A stretch of 64,000 nt of DNA from Apostichopus japonicus (GCF_037975245.1 NC_092565.1:19263999-19327998); one strand, 5' to 3'. Counted from the stretch's first letter, positions 11,222-24,697 are shown. Numbers and translations are program-made. Notes: generated from the sequence alone by a model not told the origin.

Positions 11222-14200
11222 GTAGGTTGCAATGGTCTTACCTTGGGGGAACAACTGCAACATGATTGGTGATCAGGATGTGTTTCTGATGAGAACTGTT
11301 TTACTTGTAAAGAAGAAACTTACATTCTGGGACTGTGGAGACTTTTATCGCAGTAACGGAAGATTGAGGAAAAGGAATGTCTTCTGTGGCGTGAAGTTGA
11401 GCCGAAAAATTTTTCTCTAAGGTATGCAGTACATCCATCTTTATTCCATCTGTGAACGAATCCACTGTGAGTGATAAAAGAGCGCTGTTTTAATTGCGGA
11501 GGAGCAACCTCCCTACAGGAGTTTTGGAGACGGAAAAAGAAAACAAAAGTTGGATGCTGCAGTCTGGAAGTTGCTGATTTCCCAAAAATTAATCCAACTT
11601 CTCGACAGACAACTGCAACCGATCCTTGTGAAACAGTTTCTGTTTCTCTTTCATAAACAGAAGACTAGCGAGAGCTAGCTAGAGCTAGATTAACAAGACG
11701 TAGCAGACAATAGATTCAAGAAATTCAAATGCGAAGTATATACGCTTGATATTCTCCTTGATATAAATCTTCTTCGTCAACTCTTTCGTGGTAGGGGTCG
11801 CACAAACCGTATACCAGTGTATACTACAAGAATCCTACATACATACATACAAACACAAACATACACACTGCAGTGACTATACCAACTATGGTGTCAAGCA
11901 AAGGTACAGTTAGCATACATGTGTTATCTTCAAGTGGAATTAGATTAGAAGCCCACAAAAACCATTTGATTTACTGCAGATATACCAAGAGCCTCCAACT
12001 CCTGAGCTTGAAATGGATGGTTTGTTTACAATACGGTCACAGTCTAGCTTCCAGCAATATCCTTAAACACACAAAATGCTAAGAAACGACTTGGTATAGC
12101 TTGCGCTGCTGCCTGATCACAAAACACACACTCATTTGTGGCGGGTGGAACTATATTAATCAAAATAAGGTTCTCATATACCTGTCACATTGCTTGATCT
12201 GACTACTGTAATACTTGCTACTGTTAGTAAATTCAGCCTACAGTATAAGCACAGCATTGTCTATATTGGGTCCATACAGAAATTTTGAAATATTTCACAA
12301 TATTATTGTTCTCATTATTGTTCTCAATTATACAAAGCTGCCATGAATTCATGCGGGTGGGTCCGTTAAACACGTTCATGGCTTTGGGTGGTGTAAGAGG
12401 TGTGAGGGGAAGGATGGGGTAATCAAATACAGGGTGTAAACAACACGGGAGGGACATCACTGCTAATATAGCACATACTCAAAATACTGGTTTTGTCAGT
12501 CAAATTTTGAAACAAGATTCAACACGGTTGGTTTTTCTTAGTGCATCAAATTCAAGTTAATTGGATATAATGATCTTCTATGGGGAATAAGCACATGTGG
12601 GTGTTTGTGTGTATGTGTATGCATGTTTGTGTAGCTGACGGAGTGGTACTGCAGAATGGCTGATTGAATTTGTCATCTAACCAAGCTCATAGAAACTCCT
12701 TCACAGTATGGTTAACTCTGTTTACTTTATCCTGTTGTGGTTTTCATTCCTAGAAGATGCTCCTTTGGTACCCAATACCACACAGACTATAATTTATGTG
12801 CTTGAGAAAAGGATCAACCATCTTTGTGGTTTCATAACTCTCTCCTCTCTATATCCCAACCCCCTTCCCCTCCCCTCTAACCTCCCAACACCCCAACCCT
12901 CCCCTCTACCATCCCACTCGATCCCTCTCCCTACTCGGCAACTCGCCCCATCTTAAGTACATGAACTGAGCAGAAGTTGAGCACATATCTCATTTGAACC
13001 ATTTGCAATTTAACTATAGAAACTTAATGGCAATAGAAATGATGCTCGTTAAGATGGTAACTCTTTCCTCATCATTAGTATTGAACAAATGTTGAAATAT
13101 TCAAATAATCAATGACATTTGGCACAACCATAAAAACATGCTAACTTGAAAAGAGATTTTGTTCACTCTGGGGAGCCAGTAAAATGGGAGATTTGAAAAC
13201 AAAATTGCTAGACAAATTGCTACCAGGTAGCAGCCTTGCACAAACACACAGGACCAAGGTGAATTTAATCACACAACCTCAGTCAAATACTGTAAGAGTC
13301 CGGAAAATACTCAAGCCATCACCATAAATCTCTTCTGACAACTCCTGGTACAAACACAGATAATTATCAGGTGCTAAAACCATCAAAGAATGTGTTCTTA
13401 GAACAAGCAGGGCACAACAAGCTTATCTCGGATTTTCTTAATCCTCAGACACTTACAGGTTGCCACCTATGACGACCAACTAAGAAAGTCTTTAAAGCAA
13501 ACCTTACCTACAAGATGATGGTGGGAACAAGATGATAGTGGGAACAGGAAGGAGGGGGGGGGAGAAAAATGATAAATATTGGCTAATATAAGAGGTAACA
13601 CCAGGCTTAGGGATTATGCAAATTTGTCTGAGTACATAGCGTAATTGGTGAGGAAAAATAATGTTTCATAGTTCGCGGAATAATCTTTTTGTTTGAGCAG
13701 CTGTTAGCTCATGGTTGCCAGTTTTTGGCAACGTTACCTAATCATTACTCAAAATAAGATGGCAACTGATAAAAATTTAAGACTTCATTTTTGATTTATT
13801 GATTAAATGAACAGTAAATGTCAAGAGAATAATCGTTCTGTTTCATTTCGACCGATTTTTTTTTAAGCAAAAATTTTCTCAAGAAAACAAAAGTTGAGGA
13901 AACATGAAAAAGAAAAAGAGCAAGCATGATCGAACAACCTTTTCAAAACTCACATGGAAACGGCCAACTGGAAAATGTCAAAATTTGGATCTTTTCATGT
14001 AAAAACCAGTCAAATTAATGAAGTGTATCGTAACGGGAAGAGAGTATTCAATCTTCTCGTAAAGTTAACGTTTTACAGAACTTTAGCACAAAAGGTCGCT
14101 TTGAGTTTTTTATTTCCTATTATTTTCAAGGTGTAAGGGGATATTCAATAATCAATATATGTCTACTATACTAATTGTTTCTTTCTAAAGCAGGGCTTAA

Positions 14201-14992
14201 TTTATATGTGTGTCGAAGGGTACTGAAAAACACAGTCATTCCTCGTTGCGTACTTGTGTGCCTAAATCGGCAGCAAATCTGATGTATAAACATTCTATGG
14301 CAATTACTTGCTATCTACTAAGTATTTGTCGATCCAGGTGGGGTGTATGCGGGAGGGGGCTAGTGTCACAAACCTGAGGGGCACATGAAACCTTTTGTGC
14401 CATCAGTCTTTCACAAGTCATAAGAAAGGTTGACATTGTTTTTTGCTTTTTTTTCTCTCAAAAGAATGGCAAGAGAAGCGCCTGCATTCAACAAAATATG
14501 AGCTTTTGTCACAATAATTAAAATTAGAAAGAGGGGGGAAAAATTCTCACTTCAGGAAAATGTCACACATAATTTAAGGAGATAAGTTTGACCTATCATA
14601 CCCCTAAGTTCTAGGTCAACATCATCTTGTAAACCATTTAAGGCCAACGGGGTTCGCATCTTGACGTCATCTTCCCCACTCTCAATCTGAAGGGTTAACC
14701 GTGATGTCAGCAGGAAAAAAGTACTTGTAACATAAAATGCTTTGCTACCAATAACAACTTCATTTCCATGGAATCTCCTGGTTACCCCCCCCCCCCACAT
14801 TACTCAACATATTTGACTGACAGCCTTTCCTCCACTGAGAAAATATAGCCCAACAAAATGTTTGTTGTTGAAATGATAGAATAGATACTGCTAGAGTTGT
14901 TAATCACGGTTAATTCTTTGATAATTAAGCGACACTATAAGATCGATCGATCGAATCATATTTCTTGGAGTGTAGTGATTCAAGTCAGGTTA

Positions 14993-15092
14993 GTATGTAT
15001 ATTTTTTGTATTTTAGACCCTCCCTGCGAACTCGCAAAGAAGCCTCATGGGCTTATCAAAGCCGCAAGCTGACTTAAGTCAGTCTCTTAGAC
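14993..15092 (-). mobile_element. 5'-truncated ATAC-tailed tRNA SINE (family A)
   Basis: On the minus strand this matches the 3' half of the SINEs at 40731 and 48664: 'ctaagagactgactt..gtcagcttgcggctttgataagcc', 'gaggcttctttgcgagttc' and 'tctaaaataca', followed by an atac-like tail. The tRNA-like head is absent, as expected for a 5'-truncated retroposed copy. Confidence 0.85.
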
Positions 15093-15629
15093 TTTTTTTT
15101 TTACCTACAAAATTGTATTGTTTGTATTTCCTACAAATTTTTATTTCCTACGTTTTATTTCCTACGTATTTCCTACGTTTGTATTTTCCTTCAAAATGAA
15201 AAAAAGAGACAGAGCTATACTGATCTCCTAATGTGATGGAATAGGCAGTAACAATAGGTGGCAGACATTGGTTTATCTGCAAAGTTCTGCAAAACTTGTG
15301 TTCTATTTTCTATTCATATTGATCATCATTTCCCCTAATATCTATTATTACTATTCTTATTATTATTCTTATTATTATTTTTAGTTATGATGCCAGTAAA
15401 TTCACAATAGCCCTGGTACCAAATATGCTTAACAATAAACTAATTAATGCAACAATCAAACTACTCAATCTTTTTATTTCCTCATCTTGGTTTTTAAACT
15501 TCCACCCTCCAGACATATCTCTGGGAGTAGACAAATTATTGAGCGATATGACATTTTTACGTTACCCACTAGCAACTTGGACTTTTTAAAACTCTCATTA
15601 GAATGCTCTTGGACAATACTGACAAGTTT

Positions 15630-15800
15630 TCATTCCTTCCCCCTTTCCTTCCCTTCTCCACTCCCCCTCCCTTCTCCACCCTCCATTCCCCTCCCTTCTT
15701 GATCCACACTCCATTCCCCTTTCCTCTCTCTACGCTACCCTTCTCTACACCCCACATCCACCCCACCCTCACCTTTCCTTCCTCCCCTTCCACTGGCCCC
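15630..15800. repeat. C/T-rich low-complexity tract
   Basis: Reiterated 'cccttctccactcccc' sequence with no regular unit. Frames on both strands here are compositional artefacts. Confidence 0.7.
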
Positions 15801-16000
15801 AAGCTGTCATATAGCCTGTTAACATACATACTCACCCGACATGGCAGTCCAGTTGCTCACACAACCAATTCAAGTGAACCTTAGCCTCCCTGGGAAGACC
15901 TCACAAAAACCAGACCTCTTGTATTTAAATGAAAACCAGTTGGTAGTTTTGGTCATCTAGCAGGTGCTAAAGGTGACATTCTGGTCATCATAATTGATGT

Positions 16001-16098
16001 TCAAGGAGAGGAAAAAACGAAAGGCTGTCTGTATCCTGGTGGTTGTACGTAAATTTCAAGCACTTCCTGAACTTGAGAGATCAAAGAACGGGTGTATC
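16001..16098 (-). CDS. Candidate terminal exon of a - strand gene
   Basis: On the minus strand a strong acceptor (cattgatctttctctttcag) is followed by two phase bases (GA), 31 codons and TGA at 16003-16001. The peptide includes YTRSLISQVQEVLEIYV then QPPGYRQPFVFSSP. It is mixed and hydrophilic, unlike the AT-driven frames around it. The next upstream candidate exon (18592-18521) ends one base into a codon, so the two join in frame and restore a Gly codon (G+GA). The intron would be 2.4 kb. No family is recognised. Confidence rests on the splice signals, composition and phase match. Confidence 0.45.
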
Positions 16099-16139
16099 CT
16101 GAAAGAGAAAGATCAATGTTTTTATAGATCGGATTTTGG

Positions 16140-16180
16140 ACATCGATTATAATTATTATTACATCGATTATAATTATTTC
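16140..16180. repeat. Short tandem duplication
   Basis: The unit 'acatcgattataattatt' occurs twice in tandem, just upstream (on the minus strand) of the acceptor of the exon at 16098. Confidence 0.8.
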
Positions 16181-18520
16181 TGATGTGATCAGCCTTGTTT
16201 TTTTTAATACTGTGGATACCAAATAGGAATCAGACCTCAGGAGTGGGACGGTGAGGGCAACAGCCCTAGGATTCTGAAAAAATTCAAATAGGTAAAATGT
16301 AGACATATTTAGCCATATTTTAAAATATCAGAGAGAACACGGGGAAGGTTCAAACACTGGTCCTCACTTCATTTCTATAAATCTGCACCACCTTTGATCG
16401 TCAGCGAGTTCTTGCATATTATCATTTCTCCTTCTGAATATTCATAAACTTATAAACACCAATGCTGATTGGTTGATTGTGTCCCCACCTGCATGCTACA
16501 AGTACACTGGGAATGGATGACCAATCAAATTCTGAGATACATCACCCAACTGAATATGATTACCCTATCACAAGACCAGAATAGAAGAATACATTTAACA
16601 TGTACAGTACAACTAAATAAAATATCGTTTTTCACCTATCCCCCAACCCCCCCCCCCCCAACCTATCTTTTTCCTTCCCAGAGAGCAATTTGTAACTTAA
16701 AAATTATCTTTGTTTAGCTTCACAGGAACTTAAGAATCCATCATGTATCCCACTGGCAAACAATTTTGACTGGTTTGGCAAAATTTAAGACTTAATAACG
16801 ACATCATTTGCTCCCCCCAAAAAAAGAAAAAAGAAAAGACAAATCACATACTTTTTGGCTAAATTTAGTCAAAAACCTAACAGAGAAAGGTGAAGGGTTC
16901 CTCTTTATCAAGAAGATGGATTTGGTCATTCATCTTACAGGAAACGTTGCCAACATTGGCAAACTAAAAGCCCTGTCCAGTCAGACGAAGGATAAACATT
17001 TGGGCAGACAATTTGACTCCAGGTTGGACAGTGATGCATTAACCCTAGAACATGGCTATACCAACCCTAATATATATATATATAGCAGACAGAACAAAAT
17101 TAGAAAGTCACCACCCAGAAAAACATTTTTTTTTTCCTTGTCAAGTTGGGAATTTTTCTTCATAAAAACAATAGAGACGGAGAGAAAGATTAAAAAAAAC
17201 TAAATTAATATTACATTTATATTACATAAAGGGAGAATAAATCCTCTCTGTAAAATATCTACATGATTTTAAATGTAATCAATATTGTTTAATAAATGAT
17301 AAATATTAACTAATAATAAACTACTGCTAGATGTGTAATTTACACACTACCAAATTGGTTAATTTTTTATTAACAAGCAATGCATCAAACACTGTTTGTT
17401 GACAGAAAATTATGATGAAACGATACATCAATTGAAAAAAAATTACCACAAGTTGACATTTGCGGTGTTTGTTCCTTGTTTTCAATTCCAACAGAAACAC
17501 TGTGTCATGCCATAGGCAGCTGGACTGTAAACTGAAGGTTGAAAGATTCTGGCTGGATTTCATTGTGAAAGGTACAGTATGTGCACCCTTCCATTGTTCT
17601 TCCTCACCTCCCCCTCACCACCACCCCCCCCTGCAGATAGTCTTTACCTTTTGCACTCAAATGCATAGACATGTGTATTACTTTTCACTAACGGACATAA
17701 GGATAAACATGTTTGCAAGACCATGAAACTTCTGGTGGTCAGCTTGAATGGTGAATCACTTCACAAGGCCACAATGTCAGTTTTTACAGAGTATTTTTAA
17801 GTAGAGATCTACATTTGGTTGCCAATCATCCCCTTCCCTACTCCCAACTATTATTCAAACCAAGTCGGCTATCGTTGTTCAAATTAAGACATACCGTATC
17901 TTACTAACTTCCTTCAGCAATTTATGTTGTATATTAAAACCAGTGATTTTTTTATGAAGTTCCTTATTACTAAAGTTTCTATGCCTGGACATATTGACAT
18001 AATTAGCAGTTGGTTTGGTGTTTTATTCCCCTTTATTTTTGAGGATGTTATGAACCTCAGCTCCTGTAATTGGGCTGTTATTCCTGTTTGTTCTGTAATT
18101 TCAGTCAGGTTTTTAAAGTAAAGCTGTTCTATTGGATGAAATAATAATTTTACCATAGATAAAACCTTCAGTAGTGTTATTACAAGAAATCATAAGGCCT
18201 ACAGGAATATTTATCCTGTCTTTCCTTGCATTATGAATGCAAAAACTGGGAAGCTTTGTTAAATTAAATGTGTGTGGATGTATCTTAATGGAATGTCATG
18301 GATGTAGGAGGTTAAAATTGTCAACTTGTGGTCATCATATAAATACTTTAACAGCTGGCGATACTGCAAGGAGTGGAAAACCTGTCGTAGACCGAATTTT
18401 AATTTTATTTAGTCCGTACCTGTTTTCATATTATTTTATACAGTTTAATACCTGTATTATGATGTTTAATTAGTATTCATGTTGTTATACCTCTTCTACA
18501 AGTATGAATACTAAACTCAC

Positions 18521-18592
18521 CTGTTGCCAAATTTCTTGTCTGCAGATTTGAATCGTCACGGTAATCGTTTGGCACCCTGTCAAGCACAGATC
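18521..18592 (-). CDS. Candidate internal exon, joins exon at 16098
   Basis: The minus-strand acceptor is ttttcatccatcccaaacag and the donor is a consensus CAG then gtgagt. In the preferred frame (2 leading bases, 23 codons, 1 trailing base) the peptide contains LDRVPNDYRDDSNLQTR, with a composition typical of a folded protein. A second, phase-0 frame is also open (starting DLCLTGCQTI) and is the alternative. The preferred frame joins the terminal exon at 16098-16001 without a shift. The product is unknown. Confidence 0.4.
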
Positions 18593-20611
18593 CTGTTTGG
18601 GATGGATGAAAATGAAATTTATCAACATTTCTTCAAACAAAAACAACCACATCTGAGAAGTATGGTTGGTCATTGTCCATAAAATAAAACTTTCTGATGA
18701 TTTTATTATCTTTGTACTGGCTGCAGATGTTCCCCCTGCACACTTCAAGATCCTTGGAGTAGGGTACATGTCAAAATGAAGGATCCCGAAAAGAACAAAC
18801 ACAACAGGCAGTTTTTCATGGTTTGTTCCATGTTTCTCTTCGTACATTAGGAAAACAACATACCAATTGGTTATATCGCACAACATGGATGACATATATA
18901 CCAAAAATATTCTTCCTTTTTAGTTTTCAATTTTCACTTTTTGTACTTTTTAACCACTTTTGTTTACCATGTTTTGTAACAGGTTTGCTTTTATTTGGCA
19001 AAACAAATAATTTTTAACCCTATGACATAACTTCCTAGAGAATGATGGAATTTTCATTCATAGGAATACTTCAGAATATATAGCAGCTCACCCCTTGACA
19101 TTCCCAACAAGATTCATATCGCAGACAGTTTTGTATAAAAAGCATTTGTGGAACATATCCCACAAAAAGAATATCCCAGGATGGATGGCAATTTGGCTCA
19201 TTTGGAATGTTGCCAAAAGTTGGAAACCTCAGTAATGGAGGTAAAAACCTGTGACATGCTTTTACAAAGTTAAGGTAAACTATCTCTTCTTGATAGTAGA
19301 AAGGTTAACCCAGGTGGGCTTTTATGAACCTTTGGGACAGGCAATATCTTATCTTTGCCAGAAACAGTCTCTCCCTTTATGGATAATTGGGTGTTATTGG
19401 TCCAAGAGGGCAGTCTTCAACAATACAGCCACTTCAAGTTATAACATTGAGCTAGAGAATCCATGCATACAGTTCGGTTTGCCTGGATTCACAACCTTTT
19501 TGCCTCCCACCCTTGTCTACTCCCAGGTGCTACTGTACCTTAAGTAGATATAGGACACAGACCTGCCTTTGGAAGTTCATTCACCCACCACTTTGTTGGG
19601 CAAAGTTGGGGAGGGGGGGGGGGGGTCGGGAGAGGTGGAGGAAATCCTGAGATTCTTGCTGAAATTGCTAAAATCCACTGTGAGACTGGAGCTTGAGAAA
19701 TCAGAAAGAAGATGGATTATGTCTTTGTAATTAAGAAATCTGAACCAGATTATTTCAGCAATAGAATGAGAGGGGGGAGGGGGTGGGGTAGGGGAGTGGG
19801 TTATAGATCAAAATTGGATATACTACAGTACATGACCCTAGACAGAGTAGTACAAGATTGTCAGAGTGGTGAGTCGACGGGTAAGTGGGGCACCTCCCAG
19901 GTTTTAATATCATATTATAAGAATTTGTCTGCATACAGTATGTAAAAAGAAGATTTTCAATATCATTTGTATTGCCTTCAAGACTGAAAAATATTCAAAT
20001 GATATTCCATTTAATACGAAATAAAAAGGTTGTGGTTAATATCGACAGGTCTTTTTTGCTTTTCTGGAAAATAAATTTTCACCAATTTCGATCTATGGTA
20101 CAACACTCTGCCTGATAAAGTCTTTTGCTGAACAGAAGGTAACCTTCTGTATATTCAAAGACCAAATGAAAAAGCAAAATTACATTTGAAAAGAATTTTA
20201 TAGCTTTTGATGGTGTGGAGGGAAGTACGTTGCATACACAAGGAATTTGTTGTTTTTGTGTAAATATCATTGAAATTTTTATTGCACATATAGACACACC
20301 TTGTTACACAACTTTGTAAAAGTTTATGAAACCCTTACCACATTTACTACTTATTACACTAACTTTACTAGTGATGTCTGACCAACAGGAAGTTAAGAGA
20401 CTTGGCTAGTGTTAAGGGCCTCCCCCACCCCTATAGGCTGGTAAACTGGCTTTGAAATTGATGGTGAACCAAACAGTTCATTTAAGGACGGAGATGCAGA
20501 GAGTGGAGAAAGAGGTTTATTTTGGGAAGGGGTGAGGAATGTGTTCCTTCTTTCTCTGGGACCATACAATGCAGGAACAGTATGATTGCAGTTTCCAAAT
20601 CATCCCCTGTT

Positions 20612-20946
20612 CAGGGGGGTAGGAGTCGGGGGGCACTGGGGACACGTGTCCCCCCCACCACGTTTTTCCAAAGTAGCAAATGTGCCCTACTGGCAAATAA
20701 AATGTGCCCCTTTGATGAAGAACTGTCTTTTGGATATCTTAAGCCTTTGTCAATTTTAATTTTTTATTTTAATTTATTCACGTGCACCATAATAGTATTG
20801 ATAGCATACTAACACATCATATATATATATTTTAATGAAATGGCTGGTGTGCATCGGTTAAAAACATAACAAGTGGTGGTTGTGGAATGAGAAAGTGCCC
20901 CTCTGATGTTGTGCCCCCCACTCTTTGTAAGCTTCCTACCCCCCTG
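20612..20946. mobile_element. hAT-type MITE (CAGGGGGGTAGGA ends)
   Basis: CAGGGGGGTAGGA at the left is inverted at the right (tcctacccccctg). The flanks cccctgtt (20604-20611) and agcctgtt (20947-20954) agree at 6 of 8 positions, consistent with an aged 8-bp hAT target duplication. The 335-bp body carries repeated gtgcccc motifs and no transposase. Confidence 0.8.
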
Positions 20947-21297
20947 AGCCTGTTTCAATCTTTACACAAAGGAAGAAAAAGTTGATCTCAACAGCATATA
21001 AACAGGGCTAATTTGCATCTAAAGCAATATTCCATAAAATAAAGCAATTTAGTTTGTAGTTAAATGCCGTACCTGTTTCATCTAGAAGGTCATGTCGACA
21101 TGTAGTTTAAATATAGAAAGCTTAATATATGCACTAAAGTCAGAAGAGTAATTAAATGTCACTCTTTAAAGTACATTCTATATATGCCCTATAAAATAAT
21201 GGAATAAACTGCCACATGTAATGCACAAAGATACTGAGCATAAAACTGCCTTTTAAATATCCTCTGACATAATTACTATAAGATATTTTAACATTTC

Positions 21298-21302
<5 letters not shown>

Positions 21303-21330
<28 letters not shown>
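21303..21330. repeat. Poly(T) tract
   Basis: About 28 consecutive T. No retroelement body is recognisable next to it. Confidence 0.9.
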
Positions 21331-21334
<4 letters not shown>

Positions 21335-21585
21335 GCATATTTAATATATACTGAAAATTGTCACTAGTATACATGCTATTACATACATCATTCTCCACTA
21401 TTTAATTAAAAAACTAAAATTTGAACAACAGTGACTGGTATAAATAAAAACATCGACAATGGGTGTGTCCACCTCTGTTTATATATTTACTCGTCACTGA
21501 TCATATTCCAAAATGTAATTTCCTGAACCTTCTTTTTTTTTAATTTCAAGATTTATACCTACAAGTAATAAAACGTCATCCTCAC

Positions 21586-21721
21586 CAGATGAGAGAATGA
21601 GAGTTTGCACATTTTATGATATAACCATCTTCATCGATGGACTGGATGTGCTCGGCACGGTTCCTCTCTACCGGGCTGTCAAGATGACTAATTGCATATA
21701 CTCTTTGCACCTTGTGAGCAG
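21586..21721 (-). CDS. Convincing candidate exon, product unknown
   Basis: On the minus strand 44 codons are open only in one frame (2 leading and 2 trailing bases); the other frames stop. The peptide begins AHKVQRVYAISHLDSPVE and later reads HIQSIDEDGYIIKCANSHS. Its composition, GC content and CpGs stand out from the surrounding DNA. The 3' edge is a donor (CTG then gtgagg). If it is not spliced there, the frame reads Trp then stop, which would make this a terminal exon with ATTAAA about 50 bases further on. The acceptor (ggtgattatctcaag) is moderate. The phase does not join 18592 directly, so a missing exon or a separate gene is implied. I do not recognise the family. Confidence 0.45.
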
Positions 21722-22643
21722 CTTGAGATAATCACCAGTGACTAACAATTTTTGTTTGTGAGGAAGCTAGTGGTCCATGGAGACAAATTGTCTGAGATAT
21801 AAAGCCCAACTGGCTAAAGCAGACACTGTATGCTTGGAAAAGACAGTTCACACTGGCATTCAAATCTTTTCTCTGAGAGTCATGTTAAGTTTGATGAAGT
21901 TTCAGACAACCAGAGTATCTCTCATTTGATATACAAAGTTACAGTAGGTTGGTCGCGGCATGCTATGAACAAGTTGCTAAAAATTGCAAAAAAAAACTTG
22001 ATATCAAAATTGGAATTTCGAGGAATGGGTCCAAATATTCAAAAAAAATATATAATAGTCAATTAATATTTTTCAGAAGATTGTAAATTGGAATTAGCCA
22101 TCGACTTTCGTCATGTGTACCTGCAGCTGCTTACCATAAGTTTACTACATTAATAAAAATTTGTGGTTAAAATTTAGGACCAAAGATTAATTCCTGCCTT
22201 CCCAAATTAAACCTAGATCACTGCTGCCAACTGCTACCGGCTTCATGTTAAATATAATATGAAGAATATTTTCCTACTTATGCGTAATTTATGGTGATAG
22301 ATCTCTTTCCATTTACTGTTGCATATGATATGGATTCTGACCTACTTTTTTGCCCATAGCTAGGTTAAACCAGCTTGATTGAGCATATTTCTCTTTGCAT
22401 GAACGCTTTCTGATTATTTGATTCATTTAATTTTTATTGATATATATCATAAAGCACATTTTTGGTAACCTCTGGTAAGTAGACAAATATGAACAAAATA
22501 ATTTTTGAAAAATGTTTTTAAAAAAATTGCCACATTGATCATGAAAGACAAAAATGTAAAATCGGTCTCGGTTAAGTAATATACAATCCAGTCTGCTTCT
22601 CCTATAAATATTTCTCATTTTATTAATATAGCCGAAACAAGTT

Positions 22644-22656
22644 GTTGCTAGGCAAC
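22644..22656. promoter_or_regulatory. Palindromic RFX (X-box)-like site
   Basis: GTTGCTAGGCAAC is a perfect two-fold symmetric match to the X-box bound by RFX factors (GTTGCY..RGCAAC). It sits in a wider imperfect palindrome (ccga...tcgg). Function is not shown, and no promoter is evident next to it. Confidence 0.3.
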
Positions 22657-23442
22657 ATGTCGGACTATATTAAAAAAAGAGAAAATAGAAGACCAGAGAG
22701 ATACTGCCCAGTTAGAAGATCATCTTGTTGCCAATTTTGCCACATAAATTATTAGCTAGGTAATTGTCGAGATGATCTCTTTCATAAAACTCCCTGAACC
22801 AGAAACTTACACTGCTTCACATCACAGAGTATCACATGAAGGTACAAATAGGAAAACTGGCTAAAATAAAAAAAAAACTGAAATGAAATGAAGTGAAAAA
22901 ACAAGAGACAATTTACCTTACATAAATAACAGCTATAAAGGTGACATTTATGGTTGGCAACCTGCCACATCTTTGAATTCAAGAGCTCACCCCAGAGTGA
23001 TAAATGAAATACACATAAAATATAATGGATATCCCTTTTGGAAACGGGCAAATAAGTCACAACCCGATGAAAATTGCAATGAGATACACAATCACAAGAA
23101 ACATGCACGGACAAGCTTTATATGACAAAATAGAAAATACCAGAAATATGATACCGATAAACATTTCACTTATTGCTAGACTAGCATCAACAGAATCAAG
23201 CATGAAGTAAAAACTGGATGCTGATTATTCTATCTTTGTTCTAAATATAGATATTGTGTAATAGTTTCTCAATAATGTAAAAGTTGTACATTTTCCTTAC
23301 TTTGAACATATTAGTAAAGGTGAATATCCAAAAACCTTGATAGCTTTTCCTTTTGCTTGGACTATGACATGTATCAAGACTTACATGTATCTGCCTGAAA
23401 GCTGGATACAGTATAAGCCCTAACAGTTCAGACTGTTTGTGC

Positions 23443-23772
23443 CACCCAGTTGGGACAATTTTTTCTATACTGTAGTGTCAAGTCCTGCTTCAGAGCACTC
23501 GTATGGTCAGTACGAGCAGTATGATTATCATGTTTCTATCAGATCAATGTCAGGAACTGTTTGTACTGACAATACCAGTGCTTTGTAAGCATGATATTGG
23601 AGTACAGTTTAGAGAGGTATTAGCATTAGTACGAGCAGTATGAATATCATGTTTCTAACAGATCAATGTTAGGAACTGTTTGTACCAGTTGACAATACCA
23701 GTGCTTTGAGAGCATGATATTGGAGTACAGTTTAGAGTGGTATTAGCATTAGGCAATAGTCCCAACTGGCTG
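23443..23772. mobile_element. hAT-type MITE with internal duplication
   Basis: The ends are inverted: cacccagttgggacaatt at the left; at the right, tagtcccaactggctg reads cagccagttgggacta in reverse. Both flanks are the identical 8-mer gtttgtgc (23435-23442 and 23773-23780), a perfect 8-bp target duplication. Inside, a block of about 125 bp (agtacgagcagtatg ... gtattagcatta) is present twice in tandem with a few differences. A shorter, single-unit relative is at 63555-63755. There is no coding capacity. Confidence 0.9.
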
Positions 23773-24547
23773 GTTTGTGCAATCCTCATGAATAATGAAT
23801 ATTCATAAAGCCTTCATACATGGCACTGACTATGCCTCAGTGTTAGTACATACTATACATTTTGCCAAAAAAATCAAACAAATAGGAGTAGAACATAGAA
23901 TGTGACCAATCTGAGAATGTTCACAAAACTGTTTGATGTATAATTTGTTAACCTTTTATTGCGAGTAGTATACGGCATAACTCAAAATCAATTTGTTGAG
24001 TAATTTGTGACAATCACTGGAGGCATATTTTGTTGCCATACTGGTGATCTTTGTTGCTGACAGCTATTTAGCAGACTTCTCTAGAGTTGTCTGACATTAT
24101 AAGTGGTGGTTGAGGTAACTCTGGTGTTACCCACGGATCATCGCTGATCATTGTTGGAACGAGTTATTCCCGAGTCCGGGACTGTCGTATATAAATTTGA
24201 GATCTAGGAGGTGGTGCCTCTTACGATTAGTAAACACAAGAGTTTGATTACAAATAGCTGTGAGCAATTAATTTGCACTGTTCGGCAGTGTATAGCATCC
24301 ACTGTGGTGTAAGAATTAAGGGACATATGTACGTATACAGTAAACTTGACAGTCACTCGCACCTCCAGCATGAGGGCATCATGAACCGATTGTACTGTAC
24401 AACCACTCCCTGCCCCCTCACCTGCCCCCTCTCCTAGCATTTGCAATGCACAGAAAACAATGTGAAAATAGTTCGAGGTAGAGGAGGTGTTACAACAGAA
24501 AAGCAATAGGACACATGGGATAATTTAACTGTGAAACATTTTGCATA

Positions 24548-24697
24548 GCAATTTTTAAGGCTATGCAGCTTTGCCTCTTATAAAATACTATGGTTCTGTG
24601 TACCAAACCTACTATGAATCTTTGCACTTGTAGAGCAATTTGCCCATTTTGGATAACATCTTGCTATGCGATACTAATGGATAAATTAATCACTGGA
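24548..24697 (+). repeat. Dispersed repeat, copy 2 (pair with 3821)
   Basis: Same orientation and same order of matching blocks as 3821-3965. In this copy the borders carry a short inverted motif (tgcatagcaa at 24542, ttgctatgcg at 24661), which might be degenerate terminal repeats. Confidence 0.55.

Noticed and set aside
13455-13505. 51-base minus-strand exon (KTFLVGRHRW) between a C/T-rich acceptor and gtaagt
   Set aside because: It is too short, and the pyrimidine tract is part of simple-sequence DNA.
18485-18904. 139-codon minus-strand frame, the longest in the window
   Set aside because: It runs through an intron-like region and the exon at 18592-18521 in a less protein-like frame. It has no signal of a start and no recognisable domain.
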